A DNA stretch of 64,000 nt from STC-54 sp964504665 (GTDB taxonomy: Bacteria > Patescibacteriota > Microgenomatia > Daviesbacterales > UBA10151), in NCBI GenBank assembly GCA_964504665.1, contig CAZDEH010000001.1, positions 28,917 through 92,916 on the forward strand, in the 5' to 3' direction. Of this stretch, positions 32,175-42,254 are shown piece after piece. Positions within the stretch are counted from its first letter, which is position 1. Every line of letters begins with the position of its first letter. Made by a program: the position numbers and the translations under genes. The notes below the pieces were generated by a model. It saw nothing but the letters and a program-made list of their open reading frames with translations, was not told the origin of the DNA and made no database searches.

Positions 32175-32870
32175 CTAATTATACCAAAATTCCTCATTTT
32201 TTGCACCACAATATTCAGCTACAGCTTTAATCGACATTGCTATTTTCTCCGCCAAAGCTGAATCACAACAAATGAGATTACATGTCCCATGCCCAAAACT
32301 TTTATAAGATAAACCTTGTCTTGTGGTATCTTTAATATAAGATTTACTAAATTGTTCTATCGGTATCCTTAATATCTTTGACCAAAAAGTTATTTCTTCC
32401 TGAATATTCATATCGCTATAAAGATGTAAAAGTATTCGCATCTTTGATTTTGGAATTCTAAGGGCTTTGTCCATCCAAAAAAGAGCAAACTGAATAACCT
32501 TAGGATCAGTGTTACTAATAGCTACTCTACCACGTTGTTTATTTCCTTCTCCCCAATACAAAAAAAGTCCAGCAATTAATAATTCTTTTTCTGATAAAGG
32601 TAATAGCTCTCTTTTTTGTTCCTCAAATATGTTAGTTAATCTCAAGATTCTTTTATTTCTTGCTGTCTGTCGGCATCTTTCGATCCTTATATCTCTAGAA
32701 TTATTTCTGTTCTTTAAAAGAAGATTTAATTGTTCTTCCGATAAAGGAAGCTTTCTTAACCAATCGCTGAGAGTACTTTTAGCAAGGTTAAGTTCTCGTT
32801 TGATTTGACCATAAGTATATCCTTGAAGCCTAAGTCTTATAGCTTCTTTACGTAAAGCTTTATTTGCCAT
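32175..32870 (-). CDS. HTH protein with LAGLIDADG-like C-terminal region
   Basis: 231 residues. The N-terminus RKEAIRLRLQGYTYGQIKRE then LNLAKSTLSDWLRKL is a helix-turn-helix of the resolvase/Hin type. After a basic helical stretch, LLIAGLFLYWGEGNKQRG with VAISNTDPKVIQFALFWMDK looks like the LAGLIDADG fold (the acidic GxYWGEG position could bind metal). Proteins with this architecture are frequent in CPR and uncharacterised. It ends 10 bases from the tRNA-Ile 5' end, so it may be a tRNA-associated mobile nuclease or regulator. Confidence 0.65.
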   Translation of the reverse strand: MANKALRKEAIRLRLQGYTYGQIKRELNLAKSTLSDWLRKLPLSEEQLNLLLKNRNNSRDIRIERCRQTARNKRILRLTNIFEEQKRELLPLSEKELLIAGLFLYWGEGNKQRGRVAISNTDPKVIQFALFWMDKALRIPKSKMRILLHLYSDMNIQEEITFWSKILRIPIEQFSKSYIKDTTRQGLSYKSFGHGTCNLICCDSALAEKIAMSIKAVAEYCGAKNEEFWYN

Positions 32871-32916
32871 TCCGTACTCATAGTAGTATATTACTAATAT
32901 TATGTCAATGGTTCGA

Positions 32917-33117
32917 TTATTTTGGGATCATGGATAAAATAATGGTGATAATTACTGAAACAACGATGGTAGAAAGTACCGGAATATAAAATTTTATCCC
33001 TACTTTATCAATATAAATATCCCCCGGCGTATGAAGAGGTTCTCTGATAAAGTTAAAAATCAAAGTTAAAACCGCAAAAACTAAACCAGTAATAGAAATA
33101 ACTTTTCCAAAATCCAT
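32917..33117 (-). CDS. Small two-span membrane protein
   Basis: 66 residues with helices VISITGLVFAVLTLIFNF and FYIPVLSTIVVSVIITIILSM. Follows the type IV secretion ATPase by 4 bases, so probably part of the same operon. No family recognised. Confidence 0.6.
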   Translation of the reverse strand: MDFGKVISITGLVFAVLTLIFNFIREPLHTPGDIYIDKVGIKFYIPVLSTIVVSVIITIILSMIPK

Positions 33118-33121
33118 TTTA

Positions 33122-35399
33122 TTAAATGTTTGACCGTCTATTTATATCAGCCTCAACTTGGGCGACATCACGACCATAAGTTAATCTGGACAGTTCTTTA
33201 ATAGCTGCCGCAATCTCCGGTCTTCTCATCTTATTCCAGGCATTAAAATCAATGGAAACTTTCATGGAAAACGGTGGTACCGGTTCACCGTGAACTTGGG
33301 TTTTCATATAAACATGCCAGGCCTCAATATTAACCAGATCCTGCTCCGTAAATACAGGTGAAAATTCATGCTGCAAAAAATTGGCGTCAGTCACACCCAC
33401 CCGAAAAGCTACAGTAGTACCAACATTACCAAAAATGGCATTTTTAATATCCTCCGGCATCTGACCGATAAACTGATTAGCCACAACCAGATCTAGTTTA
33501 TATTTTCTGGCCTCAGATAAAATAGTGGCAAAAGTATCAGTGGCAAAGTTTTGAAACTCATCTACATAAAGATAAAACGGACGTCTTTGATCTTCCGGGA
33601 TATTGGTCCGAGACATGGCAGCTGCTAAAATCTTCGGCACTAAAATAAGCCCTAAGAAATTGGAGTTTTCCTCCCCCATCGTCCCTTTGGATAAATTAAC
33701 AATTAATATTTTCCCTTCATCCATGATCTGGCGGAAATTAAACGAGGATTTTGATTGCCCATTTATGGAAATCAGCTGTGTGGGCAATCTGGTCTGTCCA
33801 ATAACGCCTAACTACTGGGTCTGTCACATGGGGAAGCAGTTCTTTGACAAACTCCGGATCCTGCATCACCCTCATAACCTCCACAAAGGTATTCCCTTGG
33901 ACAGCCATCACAGTCAACATGGCATTACGGATGCCGTGTTCAAACCGGGGGCCAATAATCCCTGTTTTATTAGGATCATATAACTTATACATTAAACCAA
34001 TAATCTCTGTAGTGATAAAATGTTTTTCGTCCTCAGAAATTGCTTCCATCATATTCATACCACAAGGTCTCTCCACATCTCCCGGATTAAAATAAATCAC
34101 ATCTTTAGCCCGGTGCGGCGGGATGAGAGATAACATCTCTTCTGCAGCATCTCCGTGAGGATCAATAAAGGCTATTCCTTTTCCTGCCAGAATATCTTGT
34201 AACATTAAAGTTTTCATTAGTGTAGTTTTACCGGTACCGGTTCTCCCAATAATATACATATGCCTTTCCCTATCCTGATCAGAGATATAGACAGGCCGCT
34301 CAGTTCCCCTAAAAATTGACTTCCCCAAATAAAGTCCTTCCATGGGAATTTTTTCCGAAGCAGGAGCACTGCGGGCTGGTAACCAATAGATGTGCGGTGT
34401 CGTGATCTGTTTATTTGGGAAATGGTAAATGGAGGCAATTTCATCAGCGGTTAAAACCGGTGTGCTAGAATACCGCGGCATATATCTATAAACAAAATCC
34501 GTCCTAAAACCTTTTTCAGACTTTATTTTGGCTCCGCTAAAACTATTATACGGACCGGCAAATTGCTCGAAAGCAGCTTTAATATTGGAAAGATGGGCTT
34601 TAGCACTTTCCTTACTGGTTGAGACAACCATCACCCGAATAGCTACATTAAAACCAGATTTAGATATCTTATTTTCTATAGCTTCCAGCTGTTTGGCATC
34701 AGGCATAGGTTTGGGAGCATCCGGTTTACCAGGTTCTTTTTCCTTTTTGACAAAGTTTTTTCCAGCATCTTTCCATTTATTATCAGTCGGAGCAATAACT
34801 AACTGAACTGCAGCTCCCTCACCTTGTTGCATTTTAGCCAAAGCTGCAGTTAAGGCAGACATGGGGTCAGTCGGCAAATCCCTAAATGTTTTAATAGGAA
34901 AATAGTTGGCATTTTTTAAGGTATACATCGTGTAAGCAGCCTGTCCTGATTCGGAAAAAATATTGTATTCGGGGACTATTTTTATCTCCGCATCCGGATA
35001 AGCCCCATGGATCTGTTTTTCAATTAAATCCTGTAAGGATCTCGTAACTAAAATATAAAATTTAATTGACTCATGCATGGCTACCAACTCAAATGAAATA
35101 TGTTGCTGGGGGGTTAAATCTATAAATCCTCCGGACTTACGAATAGAATAGAGGGTGGAAAACAATTGTTCAGTTGCATCAATTTTAATTTCATTATCCC
35201 GGGTTACAGCGATTTGGAGAAGTACAGAGTCCAGTGAATCTTTTTCCCTATTTCTATCCCTATACCAAGCCTTTAAATACTTACTTAAAATAAATACTAA
35301 TAAAATTAACCCAACAGTAATAATTCCCAAAATCACAAAGAGAATAAGGGTATTAATCATTTCATTGATATTTGTTGTGGTTGTATTGTTAACTTCCAT
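33122..35399 (-). pseudogene. Type IV secretion/conjugation ATPase (VirB4/VirD4-like), frameshifted
   Basis: Two open frames make one gene. The first (33738-35399) has an N-terminal membrane helix, a mixed middle domain and Walker A IIGRTGTGKTTLMKTLML near residue 388, then breaks off after HTADFHKWAIKILV. The second (33122-33787) resumes in another frame with NGQSKSSFNFRQIMDEGKIL and carries Walker B PFYLYVDEFQNFA and the C-terminal ATPase core. Relatives that I recall have some 25-35 residues between these points, so a deletion removed them and shifted the frame. It could also be an assembly error. Each half lacks what the other has, so the ATPase should be dead unless the break is artefactual. 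Confidence 0.8.
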
Positions 35400-35400
35400 T

Positions 35401-35784
35401 TTATGTAGCCTCCTTTGGCGGATTCATCTTTTCTTTTCTCTTAGCTTCTAAATTATAAGGTTCTTTACTTGATCCTGTTCTTACTGTTGAATTACCATCA
35501 CCTCCTGGTATAAAAGCTTTGACCGTTTCCATAAAATCACCAGGTTCTCCGAACTCCGATTTTCTAGGTCTGACAGACTCGGACCCTACATCAGCAATAC
35601 TCTTTAAAAAACTAGTTTGAGCATCATTAATAATTTTTTCTGCTATTTCATCTGGCGGTGTTACCTCTACTACCTCAACCCCAGCATGCTTTGCAACAGC
35701 TTGTTTTACTCCTTCTGTATGTTGAGGATGATTAACCCCGGGTTTCATAGGAGGAGTTAGCGTTAGTTCTGGTGTATCTACCAT
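35401..35784 (-). CDS. Hypothetical protein, first gene of the secretion operon
   Basis: 127 residues, hydrophilic and probably largely disordered (TPPMKPGVNHPQHTEGVKQA..., ending KRKEKMNPPKEAT). Its stop is followed by the ATPase start in TAAAATG, so they are co-transcribed. TATAAT lies 6 bases before its ATG. Confidence 0.55.
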   Translation of the reverse strand: MVDTPELTLTPPMKPGVNHPQHTEGVKQAVAKHAGVEVVEVTPPDEIAEKIINDAQTSFLKSIADVGSESVRPRKSEFGEPGDFMETVKAFIPGGDGNSTVRTGSSKEPYNLEAKRKEKMNPPKEAT

Positions 35785-35827
35785 ATCTCTATTATATATA
35801 CAATTAGCTTAAGAAGTAAGGCGGTTC

Positions 35828-36766
35828 TTAGGTAAGTTTTTGTTGATCAATATTATCAAGATAATGTTCCACATCCAGTGCTGCTTGAGCGCCCGAACCT
35901 GCAGCAGTTACAATCTGTCTATATTTTGGATCTGCTACATCCCCTGCCACAAATACCCCGGGCACAGAAGTTTCTGTCTCTTGATATTTAACCACATATC
36001 CTTTGATATCCAGTTCAATCCGGCCCTCTAAAAAACCGGTCGCAGGTTTATAACCAATGGCAATAAAAACACCGTCCATTTTTATCTCTGTTAACTCACC
36101 TGTTTGGGTGTTTTTAATCTTTAAACCGGTAACTTGTGTTTCACCTAATATTTCTACTACTTCGCTGTTAAAAAGGAGTTTGACGTTTTGCTTGGATTTC
36201 ATCTGTTGTTGTAACATTTCTTGAGCACGTAGTTGATCGCGGCGGTGAATCACAGTTACCTCAGCAGCTATTTTTGATAAATAGATTGCCTCTTTCATGG
36301 CAGAATCCCCTCCTCCCACAATCGCGACTTGTTTGCCCTTAAAAAATGGCCCGTCACAGACTGCACAAGCAGACACTCCCCTGCCAATCAACTTTTTCTC
36401 TGAGGGTAAGTTTAACCACACAGGAGATGACCCTGTGGCAATAATTACCGATAAACATTTAAAAGTTTTGGTGCTGGTTTTAATTTCGAATGGGTGTTTT
36501 AAAAAATCTACTGACTGTACTTCCTCACTCACAAACCTAGTACCAAACCTTTCTGCTTGATCCCAAAAACGTTTCGCTAACAGAGATGCCTTCACACCTT
36601 CCGGGAAACCAGGGTAATCATCAATATCGCTTGTCAAGGTAGGCTGACCACCAGGAGTATTCCCGGTAATGATAAGCGGTTTCAGCTCTCCTCTTGCAGT
36701 GTAAATTGCTGCTGAGAGACCAGCCGGTCCAGAACCAATAATAATCAGCTTTTCTACGTCTTCCAT
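35828..36766 (-). CDS. trxB: Thioredoxin reductase
   Basis: About 312 residues. FAD site IIGSGPAGLSAAIYTARG, redox pair CAVCDGPFF (C-x-x-C), NADPH site VAIVGGGDSAMKEA and the C-terminal GVFVAGDVADPKYRQIVTA. Reduces thioredoxin with NADPH. I start at the ATG at 36766, which follows the upstream stop in TAAAATG; a GTG at 36778 would add 4 residues. Confidence 0.95.
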   Translation of the reverse strand: MEDVEKLIIIGSGPAGLSAAIYTARGELKPLIITGNTPGGQPTLTSDIDDYPGFPEGVKASLLAKRFWDQAERFGTRFVSEEVQSVDFLKHPFEIKTSTKTFKCLSVIIATGSSPVWLNLPSEKKLIGRGVSACAVCDGPFFKGKQVAIVGGGDSAMKEAIYLSKIAAEVTVIHRRDQLRAQEMLQQQMKSKQNVKLLFNSEVVEILGETQVTGLKIKNTQTGELTEIKMDGVFIAIGYKPATGFLEGRIELDIKGYVVKYQETETSVPGVFVAGDVADPKYRQIVTAAGSGAQAALDVEHYLDNIDQQKLT

Positions 36767-36767
36767 T

Positions 36768-37040
36768 TTACCTAGCACTTTTGACAGTTGGGCTTAGTTT
36801 CGGGCTTACTTTAGGTGAAACGGAAGGGCTCACTCTCGCTGAAGGTGTGGCTGTAGCAGAAGGACTTGCCACTACAACTCCAGAGGTTGGTTGTGGGCTT
36901 ACGCTTATCTCTATTATTGGGGTAGGCGTAACTGTTAGTTCACTATTTATCTTTTGAAAACGGCTCCTAAGCCATAATAAATATCCAGCAATTAACAGGA
37001 TTATCAGAATGATGATTAAAATAGTTACATTGCGATTCAA
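36768..37040 (-). CDS. Membrane-anchored Ser/Pro-rich protein
   Basis: 90 residues, TTG start with a strong Shine-Dalgarno GAGGAGGTGAGG about 6 bases upstream. One membrane helix (VTILIIILIILLIAGYLLWL), then an outside tail with repeating S-x-S-P units (ARVSPSVSPKVSPKLSPTV). The tail resembles the giant Ser-rich protein at 61531. In operon with trxB. Confidence 0.65.
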   Translation of the reverse strand: MNRNVTILIIILIILLIAGYLLWLRSRFQKINSELTVTPTPIIEISVSPQPTSGVVVASPSATATPSARVSPSVSPKVSPKLSPTVKSAR

Positions 37041-37146
37041 CTTACCTCACCTCCTCAATGGCAGCAGATGTCATCATTTTAAACACAATATTCTCTTTGA
37101 GCAAGTCAGCAAAATGTGGTAATATATTCGGGCAATATTAAAAATA

Positions 37147-37674
37147 ATGAAAAAATTAATTTCCCGTTTCTTCTTTCTCGTCATTTTTCTACTTTCTACC
37201 TTCTACTTTCTACCTTCTACTATTTATGCTATCTGTCCTGTTTGTACAATTGCAGTGGGAGCGGGACTTGGTTTGTCTAGGTATTTTGGCATAGATGATG
37301 TTATCTCGGGCTTATGGGTGGGAGGACTAATCCTCTCTTCTTCCCTGTGGATGGCAAATTGGTTACACAAAAAAGAACTTAAAATAAAAATCCATATCTT
37401 AAATTTCACTGTAGCTGCTGTTTTCTATTTAATCTCTTTAGTGCCTTTATATTTTACCGGTATCATTGGCCACCCATATAACACAATTTATGGTATTGAT
37501 AAGTTATTATTTGGAACAACCATCGGCTCTATTGTCTTTCTACTCAGCCTAAGACTGGATAAAATGGCCAGAAAGTACTACGGTAGACAGTTTTTCAATT
37601 ATCAAAAAGTGGTTTTTCCGGTTTCAGCTCTCATTATATTAAGTCTAATTTTTTATACTGTGATTAAATATTAA
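37147..37674 (+). CDS. Four-span membrane protein with Cys-Pro-Val-Cys motif
   Basis: 175 residues. A signal-like first helix ends in IYAICPVCTIAVGAGLGLSR; the C-P-V-C pair would sit at the outer face and could be redox-active. Four or five further hydrophobic helices follow. The DNA of the first helix is a tandem repeat (TTTCTACCTTCTACTTTCTA), so the signal sequence itself looks repeat-derived. Its opposite neighbour is trxB, which suits a thiol role, but this is inference. Confidence 0.65.
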   Translation: MKKLISRFFFLVIFLLSTFYFLPSTIYAICPVCTIAVGAGLGLSRYFGIDDVISGLWVGGLILSSSLWMANWLHKKELKIKIHILNFTVAAVFYLISLVPLYFTGIIGHPYNTIYGIDKLLFGTTIGSIVFLLSLRLDKMARKYYGRQFFNYQKVVFPVSALIILSLIFYTVIKY

Positions 37675-37677
37675 TTT

Positions 37678-38235
37678 ATGAGTAAAGCTGATGACCCGCT
37701 CCGCGAGGCGAGTTTAAAAAATTTATTAAATAAAGTAGATCTGGTAACCAAAGAAAAAAAACTGGATTTATCTTCTGATGAAGATTTGTCAATAGCAATC
37801 ATGAATCTAATAGCTATTGAGGAACATCTATTTTTTACCGCCGAAAAAACCGATAAACCTTCTTATTTTGATCTTTTAAATGAGGTAAGATCTATGCGAA
37901 AAGAGCTTCTTCAGGAAATTATCAAGGATTACGAAGGAGAAGTCTGGTGCATCTCTAAACACTTACTCGCCTCTTCCATGAGACTGATGGAAGTCGGAAC
38001 AAAAGAGCTGGGAAAAGGTGAGCAGAAAAAAGCAGAAGAATTATTCTCTAAAGCTTATAAACTTTATTCCCTATTTTGGGGCATCAATTTAAAACTAGTA
38101 GCCACAGGGGACGCCAAAAGAACTGATAATAATATTTCTTTAATGAGTGAGTCTGGCGAAAAAAAATCTACTACCTCCGTATTTGATAAACTGGGGACTG
38201 TTGTGCAAAAAGCAATTGACTGCTGTAAAGAGTAA
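37678..38235 (+). CDS. Hypothetical helical protein
   Basis: 185 residues, nearly all helix (DEDLSIAIMNLIAIEEHLFF, KKAEELFSKAYKLYSLFWGI), with a single Cys-Cys near the end (IDCCKE). It follows the CPVC membrane gene by 3 bases. A GC-rich block CGCTCCGCGAGGCG near the start may be a family B repeat insertion. No family recognised. Confidence 0.6.
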   Translation: MSKADDPLREASLKNLLNKVDLVTKEKKLDLSSDEDLSIAIMNLIAIEEHLFFTAEKTDKPSYFDLLNEVRSMRKELLQEIIKDYEGEVWCISKHLLASSMRLMEVGTKELGKGEQKKAEELFSKAYKLYSLFWGINLKLVATGDAKRTDNNISLMSESGEKKSTTSVFDKLGTVVQKAIDCCKE

Positions 38236-38247
38236 TATATAACGACT

Positions 38248-39714
38248 ATGGCAAACTTAGATATTGCGCAATCTTTATGGATTGCTACCACACCCACAAC
38301 AAACTATCCTAGCCTCACAAAAAACATTGCTGCTGATGTAGTGGTCATAGGAGGAGGTATTACCGGAATTACCACCGCGTACTTATTAAAACAATCAGGT
38401 CTGCGGGTTACGCTTTTAGAACAAACTAGAATTGTACAGGGTACTTCCGGTTATACCACTGGTAAAGTGACCTCCCAACATACTTTAATTTATGACTACC
38501 TATGGCAAACATTTGGTCAAAATGGAGCTAAACAATATGCTTCCGGACAAGAAGCAGCTATACAGTTAATTGCTGATTTGGTATCTAAATACCAGATAGA
38601 TTGTGATTTTATCCGTACTTCTGCTTTTACTTATACTACCCTCAAGCAAAATGTAGATCTGGTGAGAAAGGAAGCTGAGACTGCCCACAAATTAGGGTTA
38701 CCAGCCAGATTTGTTGATAAAAGCGAGTTAGCTTTTCAAATTACCGGAGCTGTGGAGTTTAAAAATCAAGCCCAATTTCATCCCCGTAAATACTTGCTTG
38801 ATCTAGCAGGTAAAATAATTGGTAAGGGCAGCCATATTTTTGAAAATAGTCCGGTGGTAAAAATTAAAGAAGGAGAACCGAATCAAATTACGACTGCTAA
38901 AGCAACTATCTTGGCTAAATATGTGGTGGTGGCGACTAATTTCCCCATTGTCCAGGAAAAATTCTTCCAGGAAAGATTATTACCCCACCATTCATGTGCA
39001 ATCGCTCTTAAACTCAAAAATAGTCCACCCAAGGGAATGTATATTAGAACAGAAGAACCCATGTTGTCGGTCAGAAATCAACCATATGCCGAGCAAAGAC
39101 TACTGGTTTTAACAGGACATGAACCAAAAACAGGTCTTAATCCTACCCTTGCCTGCCAGGCAAAGTTATTTAAAACAGCCAAAGAATATTTTCAAGTTGA
39201 ATCAACCCTTTATCATTGGGCCACCATGGACCAAGATACCAAAGATCGTATCCCTTTAATTGGTAGGTTAAAAAAACATTCCAACGTTTTTGTCGCCACT
39301 GGGTTTAATGCTTGGGGTATGACCGGCGGCACACTTGCCGGAATGATCATTAATGATATAATACTGGAAAAGTCTAACCCTTATGCAGAAATTTTCGATC
39401 TTAACCGAACAACCAAACAAACTACGGCTAAAACAACAGCAAGCGTGAAGACAGCATCTAAACCGAAATTTGATACAAATAATCTGAAACCTGGACAAGG
39501 AAAGGTAATAGAGGTCAATCATCAAAAGATAGCTCTATACAAGGACAAACAAGGAGAAGTTACTGCTATGTCAGCAGTTTGTCCTCACATGGGTTGTATT
39601 GTCAACTTTAATTCCAAAGACCAAACTTGGGACTGTCCTTGTCATGGTTCCCGTTTTACTCCGGATGGTAAAGTTATTAATGGTCCGGCTGTCAAAAATC
39701 TCCCTAAAATCTAG
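38248..39714 (+). CDS. FAD-dependent oxidoreductase with C-terminal Rieske domain
   Basis: 488 residues. N-terminal DAO-type FAD domain: ADVVVIGGGITGITTAYLL, and VFVATGFNAWGMTGGTLAGM near the end of the domain. The C-terminal Rieske [2Fe-2S] domain has CPHMGCIVNFNSK and CPCHGSRFTPDG with the two Cys-His pairs intact (about 446-470). Such fusions (YhfW-like) pass electrons from an amine or other substrate to the iron-sulphur centre; the substrate is unknown. A linker rich in Lys/Thr (TTKQTTAKTTASVKTASKPK) joins the domains. Confidence 0.92.
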   Translation: MANLDIAQSLWIATTPTTNYPSLTKNIAADVVVIGGGITGITTAYLLKQSGLRVTLLEQTRIVQGTSGYTTGKVTSQHTLIYDYLWQTFGQNGAKQYASGQEAAIQLIADLVSKYQIDCDFIRTSAFTYTTLKQNVDLVRKEAETAHKLGLPARFVDKSELAFQITGAVEFKNQAQFHPRKYLLDLAGKIIGKGSHIFENSPVVKIKEGEPNQITTAKATILAKYVVVATNFPIVQEKFFQERLLPHHSCAIALKLKNSPPKGMYIRTEEPMLSVRNQPYAEQRLLVLTGHEPKTGLNPTLACQAKLFKTAKEYFQVESTLYHWATMDQDTKDRIPLIGRLKKHSNVFVATGFNAWGMTGGTLAGMIINDIILEKSNPYAEIFDLNRTTKQTTAKTTASVKTASKPKFDTNNLKPGQGKVIEVNHQKIALYKDKQGEVTAMSAVCPHMGCIVNFNSKDQTWDCPCHGSRFTPDGKVINGPAVKNLPKI

Positions 39715-39771
39715 CTAAGCTTGACTATTCCATAATAGAGAACATATAATACCAAAAAGTTTCAAACATGT

Positions 39772-40359
39772 ATGAGAGTTGATTCTCTTCCTGAATCTGA
39801 AATCGTAATGAGTTTACCGCCATTTTGCGAAGATGTTGCAAAAACAATAGGTGGTCAAATTTCTCCCCAAAGAATTGCAGCTGTCATTGAATTATCAAAT
39901 CAAAGGAGCTGCATTGCCCATGGCATTAAAAGAAGCTACGCAATCGGAATGGTTGCCAAAGAAGGTGTCAAACCATTAACGCCTGAAGGTGGACAAGTAA
40001 GTTTTTGGACTTCCGGTTCGAGAATATTCCGCAGTTCTTTGGGAAACACACCCTTAGGATATTATGATACAACTTTTTTCCAATATGCTCATTCAAGAGA
40101 TGATCGCTCACAGGAAAGAACAATGGCCATCGCATTAACTAATAGATTAGTTTTAGAAAGACTAGGTTTACATGTAAAAATTCCTTCAAATTCGACTGTG
40201 ACAATCCATGCTATAGTTCCACCTGAAGCTCTGCATCTTCTAATTGTTAAACAGAAATTAGACAGCACTCAACCCTTACAACCAGTTATGTTTGACCTGT
40301 TAGAGGATGTTCTAAGACAAGGTCTTTTTCTGAGTTCCACAACTATAGTTAATTTATAA
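39772..40359 (+). CDS. Hypothetical protein
   Basis: 195 residues. Contains patches such as VSFWTSGSRIFRSSLGN and STVTIHAIVPPEALHLLIVK. It looks globular and soluble with two alpha/beta segments; no family recognised. A TATAAT box about 21 bases upstream (39748 region) would give a short leader. Confidence 0.55.
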   Translation: MRVDSLPESEIVMSLPPFCEDVAKTIGGQISPQRIAAVIELSNQRSCIAHGIKRSYAIGMVAKEGVKPLTPEGGQVSFWTSGSRIFRSSLGNTPLGYYDTTFFQYAHSRDDRSQERTMAIALTNRLVLERLGLHVKIPSNSTVTIHAIVPPEALHLLIVKQKLDSTQPLQPVMFDLLEDVLRQGLFLSSTTIVNL

Positions 40360-40376
40360 CTTTTATGGATCGTTAT

Positions 40377-40691
40377 TTATAGTTTAAGCATGGTGAGGAG
40401 CATTTTGAATTTTTTCTCTGCTTTTAAGGCATGGGGATTATTTGCCGGCAGATGAATGGCCTCCCCTGCTAAAACTTTATATTCTTGACCTGAAATAGTA
40501 ATCAAACCTTGCCCTTCAATAATTTGGACTAAGACCTCAAAGGGGGTTGAATGTTCACTTAATCCCTGACCTTCATCAAAAGCAAAGAGGGTGATACTGC
40601 CAGTGGGAGTTTTTAAAATTTCCTTACTCACCACAGCTCCTTTTTGATAATCAATACTACTAGATAACATTATTTGATTGTTTGTTGTCAT
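40377..40691 (-). CDS. Cupin-domain protein
   Basis: 104 residues forming one cupin barrel: LFAFDEGQGLSEHSTPFEVL (motif 1, with one of the usual metal His) and AGEAIHLPANNPHALKAEKK (motif 2). Metal binding looks partial. Commonly a small-molecule sensor or isomerase; function here unknown. TATAAT lies 8 bases before the ATG. Confidence 0.85.
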   Translation of the reverse strand: MTTNNQIMLSSSIDYQKGAVVSKEILKTPTGSITLFAFDEGQGLSEHSTPFEVLVQIIEGQGLITISGQEYKVLAGEAIHLPANNPHALKAEKKFKMLLTMLKL

Positions 40692-40700
40692 GTTTTTATA

Positions 40701-42242
40701 TTATAGCCTATTCTGGTAACAATTTTTATCTTTTGACTGGCGGGTTTGCACCAAAAATGCCCCCATCTCATCTTCTTTGATCACAGCAGAAAATAAATTT
40801 TCTTCGGTTTGGTCATGTTCTATCAGCTCTTTCGGTATACCCCGAACTGGCTCCCTAATGAGAAACCTGATACAAGTAGTTCCTTCTTGTGGTACTGGTA
40901 ATTTACCCGGAAAACCCGCTACCATACCCGTTTCCATGTACGGTAAATAATCCCATTTTTTCAAACCATAAGTGTGGAATAAATATGCCCACACTGTTTG
41001 AACTTTGTATGGTATTCCTGTCACCCTGATGGTAAATGCCTGACCTTTCGTATATGCATACATATAATTAATTATCTTAATTTCGTCAGCGAGTTTCATT
41101 AACGGTTGTGGTTTCATCTCCACAATTAAGCTTGCCCCACTCTGATCATAAACTCTGGTTAGGTTCGAAAGGATAATAGAGACTAATAAAATTAGACCTA
41201 AAATTTTGTTTCTTTGCCAAATCTCATTTAGCAAAAAAGCAGCTCCGATGATGACCCCCAAACCCAAACCTACATTGGTATAGTAGGCATTGTAACCACC
41301 CAATGGCAGTAAAAAAATCCCTGCCATAATCCAGATTAAAATATAGCGGAGGGGGGTACTTTTTCGGGCAAAATAAATTAGAGAAAATATTATGCCTAGA
41401 GCTAAAATATAGAGCCAGAAACCTTCCAAGGGGAAAATATTATCGCGAAACATTAAGGCAAAGTTTTTAAGATAGAGCGAAATCCTATTATCTTCTTTAC
41501 CCATCACCCCATAACCATTCTGAAGTAAGCCTAATCCAGCTTTAATACCCTGAAAATGATATTTTATTTCTGCTAGCAGATAGGTACCAGCAAAAGAAAA
41601 GAAAGATAAAATTGCTATCCCTAACGCGACTCGAGATATTTTTTTTAATTTTTCCCGCAATAAAATCAATAATAAACCTACTACCCCAAAAGAATAAAAA
41701 AGGAGTAATTCCAGCTGGGCAGCTGAGGCTGCTCCCCCTGCTATCAGTGGTAATCCCCACAATTTGCCTTTGGACTGATTTTTAAGTAGTATGCCAACTC
41801 CCAGAAAAATAGCCATCCAGGAAAAATTAGCCAAGGTAGGGTTTACAATATACATTGCATACTGATTTTGTTCAAAAGAGAAAGTATAGATGATAGCAGC
41901 AATTAATCCTACCCGGTAATTAAAATATAATAAGCCAATGCTGAATATTAAAAATATTCCCAGGGCATTAATAAATCTAAAGATGAGAGAAACTGTATAA
42001 GGATCACCTTCTGCAAGTAGATAAAGGGGTCCGAGCAGATACCAATGAAACGGGCCATGAAATAAGCCTGCTGCATTAGCCGGTGGACCAATTAATTTTA
42101 GATTTCCTTCCGTATAGATCTCCTGAGAAATATAGGCATCTCTTGCCTCATCAAAACCAAAATAGGTAGATTCAATTAAAAAAACCGTACGCAAGGCTAA
42201 GGCAAGGAAAAAGATGATGAATAAACTTTTCTTTAATTTCAC
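40701..42242 (-). CDS. Membrane glycosyltransferase of GT39/ArnT type
   Basis: About 513 residues from the GTG at 42242. Around twelve hydrophobic helices. The first outside loop has YFGFDEARDAYISQEIYTEG, the D-E motif of GT-C enzymes that use a polyprenyl-phosphate sugar donor. Likely transfers a sugar to a protein or lipid outside the membrane. Divergent from the next gene, with overlapping -10 boxes in AGTATAAT. Confidence 0.8.
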   Translation of the reverse strand: MKLKKSLFIIFFLALALRTVFLIESTYFGFDEARDAYISQEIYTEGNLKLIGPPANAAGLFHGPFHWYLLGPLYLLAEGDPYTVSLIFRFINALGIFLIFSIGLLYFNYRVGLIAAIIYTFSFEQNQYAMYIVNPTLANFSWMAIFLGVGILLKNQSKGKLWGLPLIAGGAASAAQLELLLFYSFGVVGLLLILLREKLKKISRVALGIAILSFFSFAGTYLLAEIKYHFQGIKAGLGLLQNGYGVMGKEDNRISLYLKNFALMFRDNIFPLEGFWLYILALGIIFSLIYFARKSTPLRYILIWIMAGIFLLPLGGYNAYYTNVGLGLGVIIGAAFLLNEIWQRNKILGLILLVSIILSNLTRVYDQSGASLIVEMKPQPLMKLADEIKIINYMYAYTKGQAFTIRVTGIPYKVQTVWAYLFHTYGLKKWDYLPYMETGMVAGFPGKLPVPQEGTTCIRFLIREPVRGIPKELIEHDQTEENLFSAVIKEDEMGAFLVQTRQSKDKNCYQNRL

Positions 42243-42254
42243 AGTTCTTATTTT

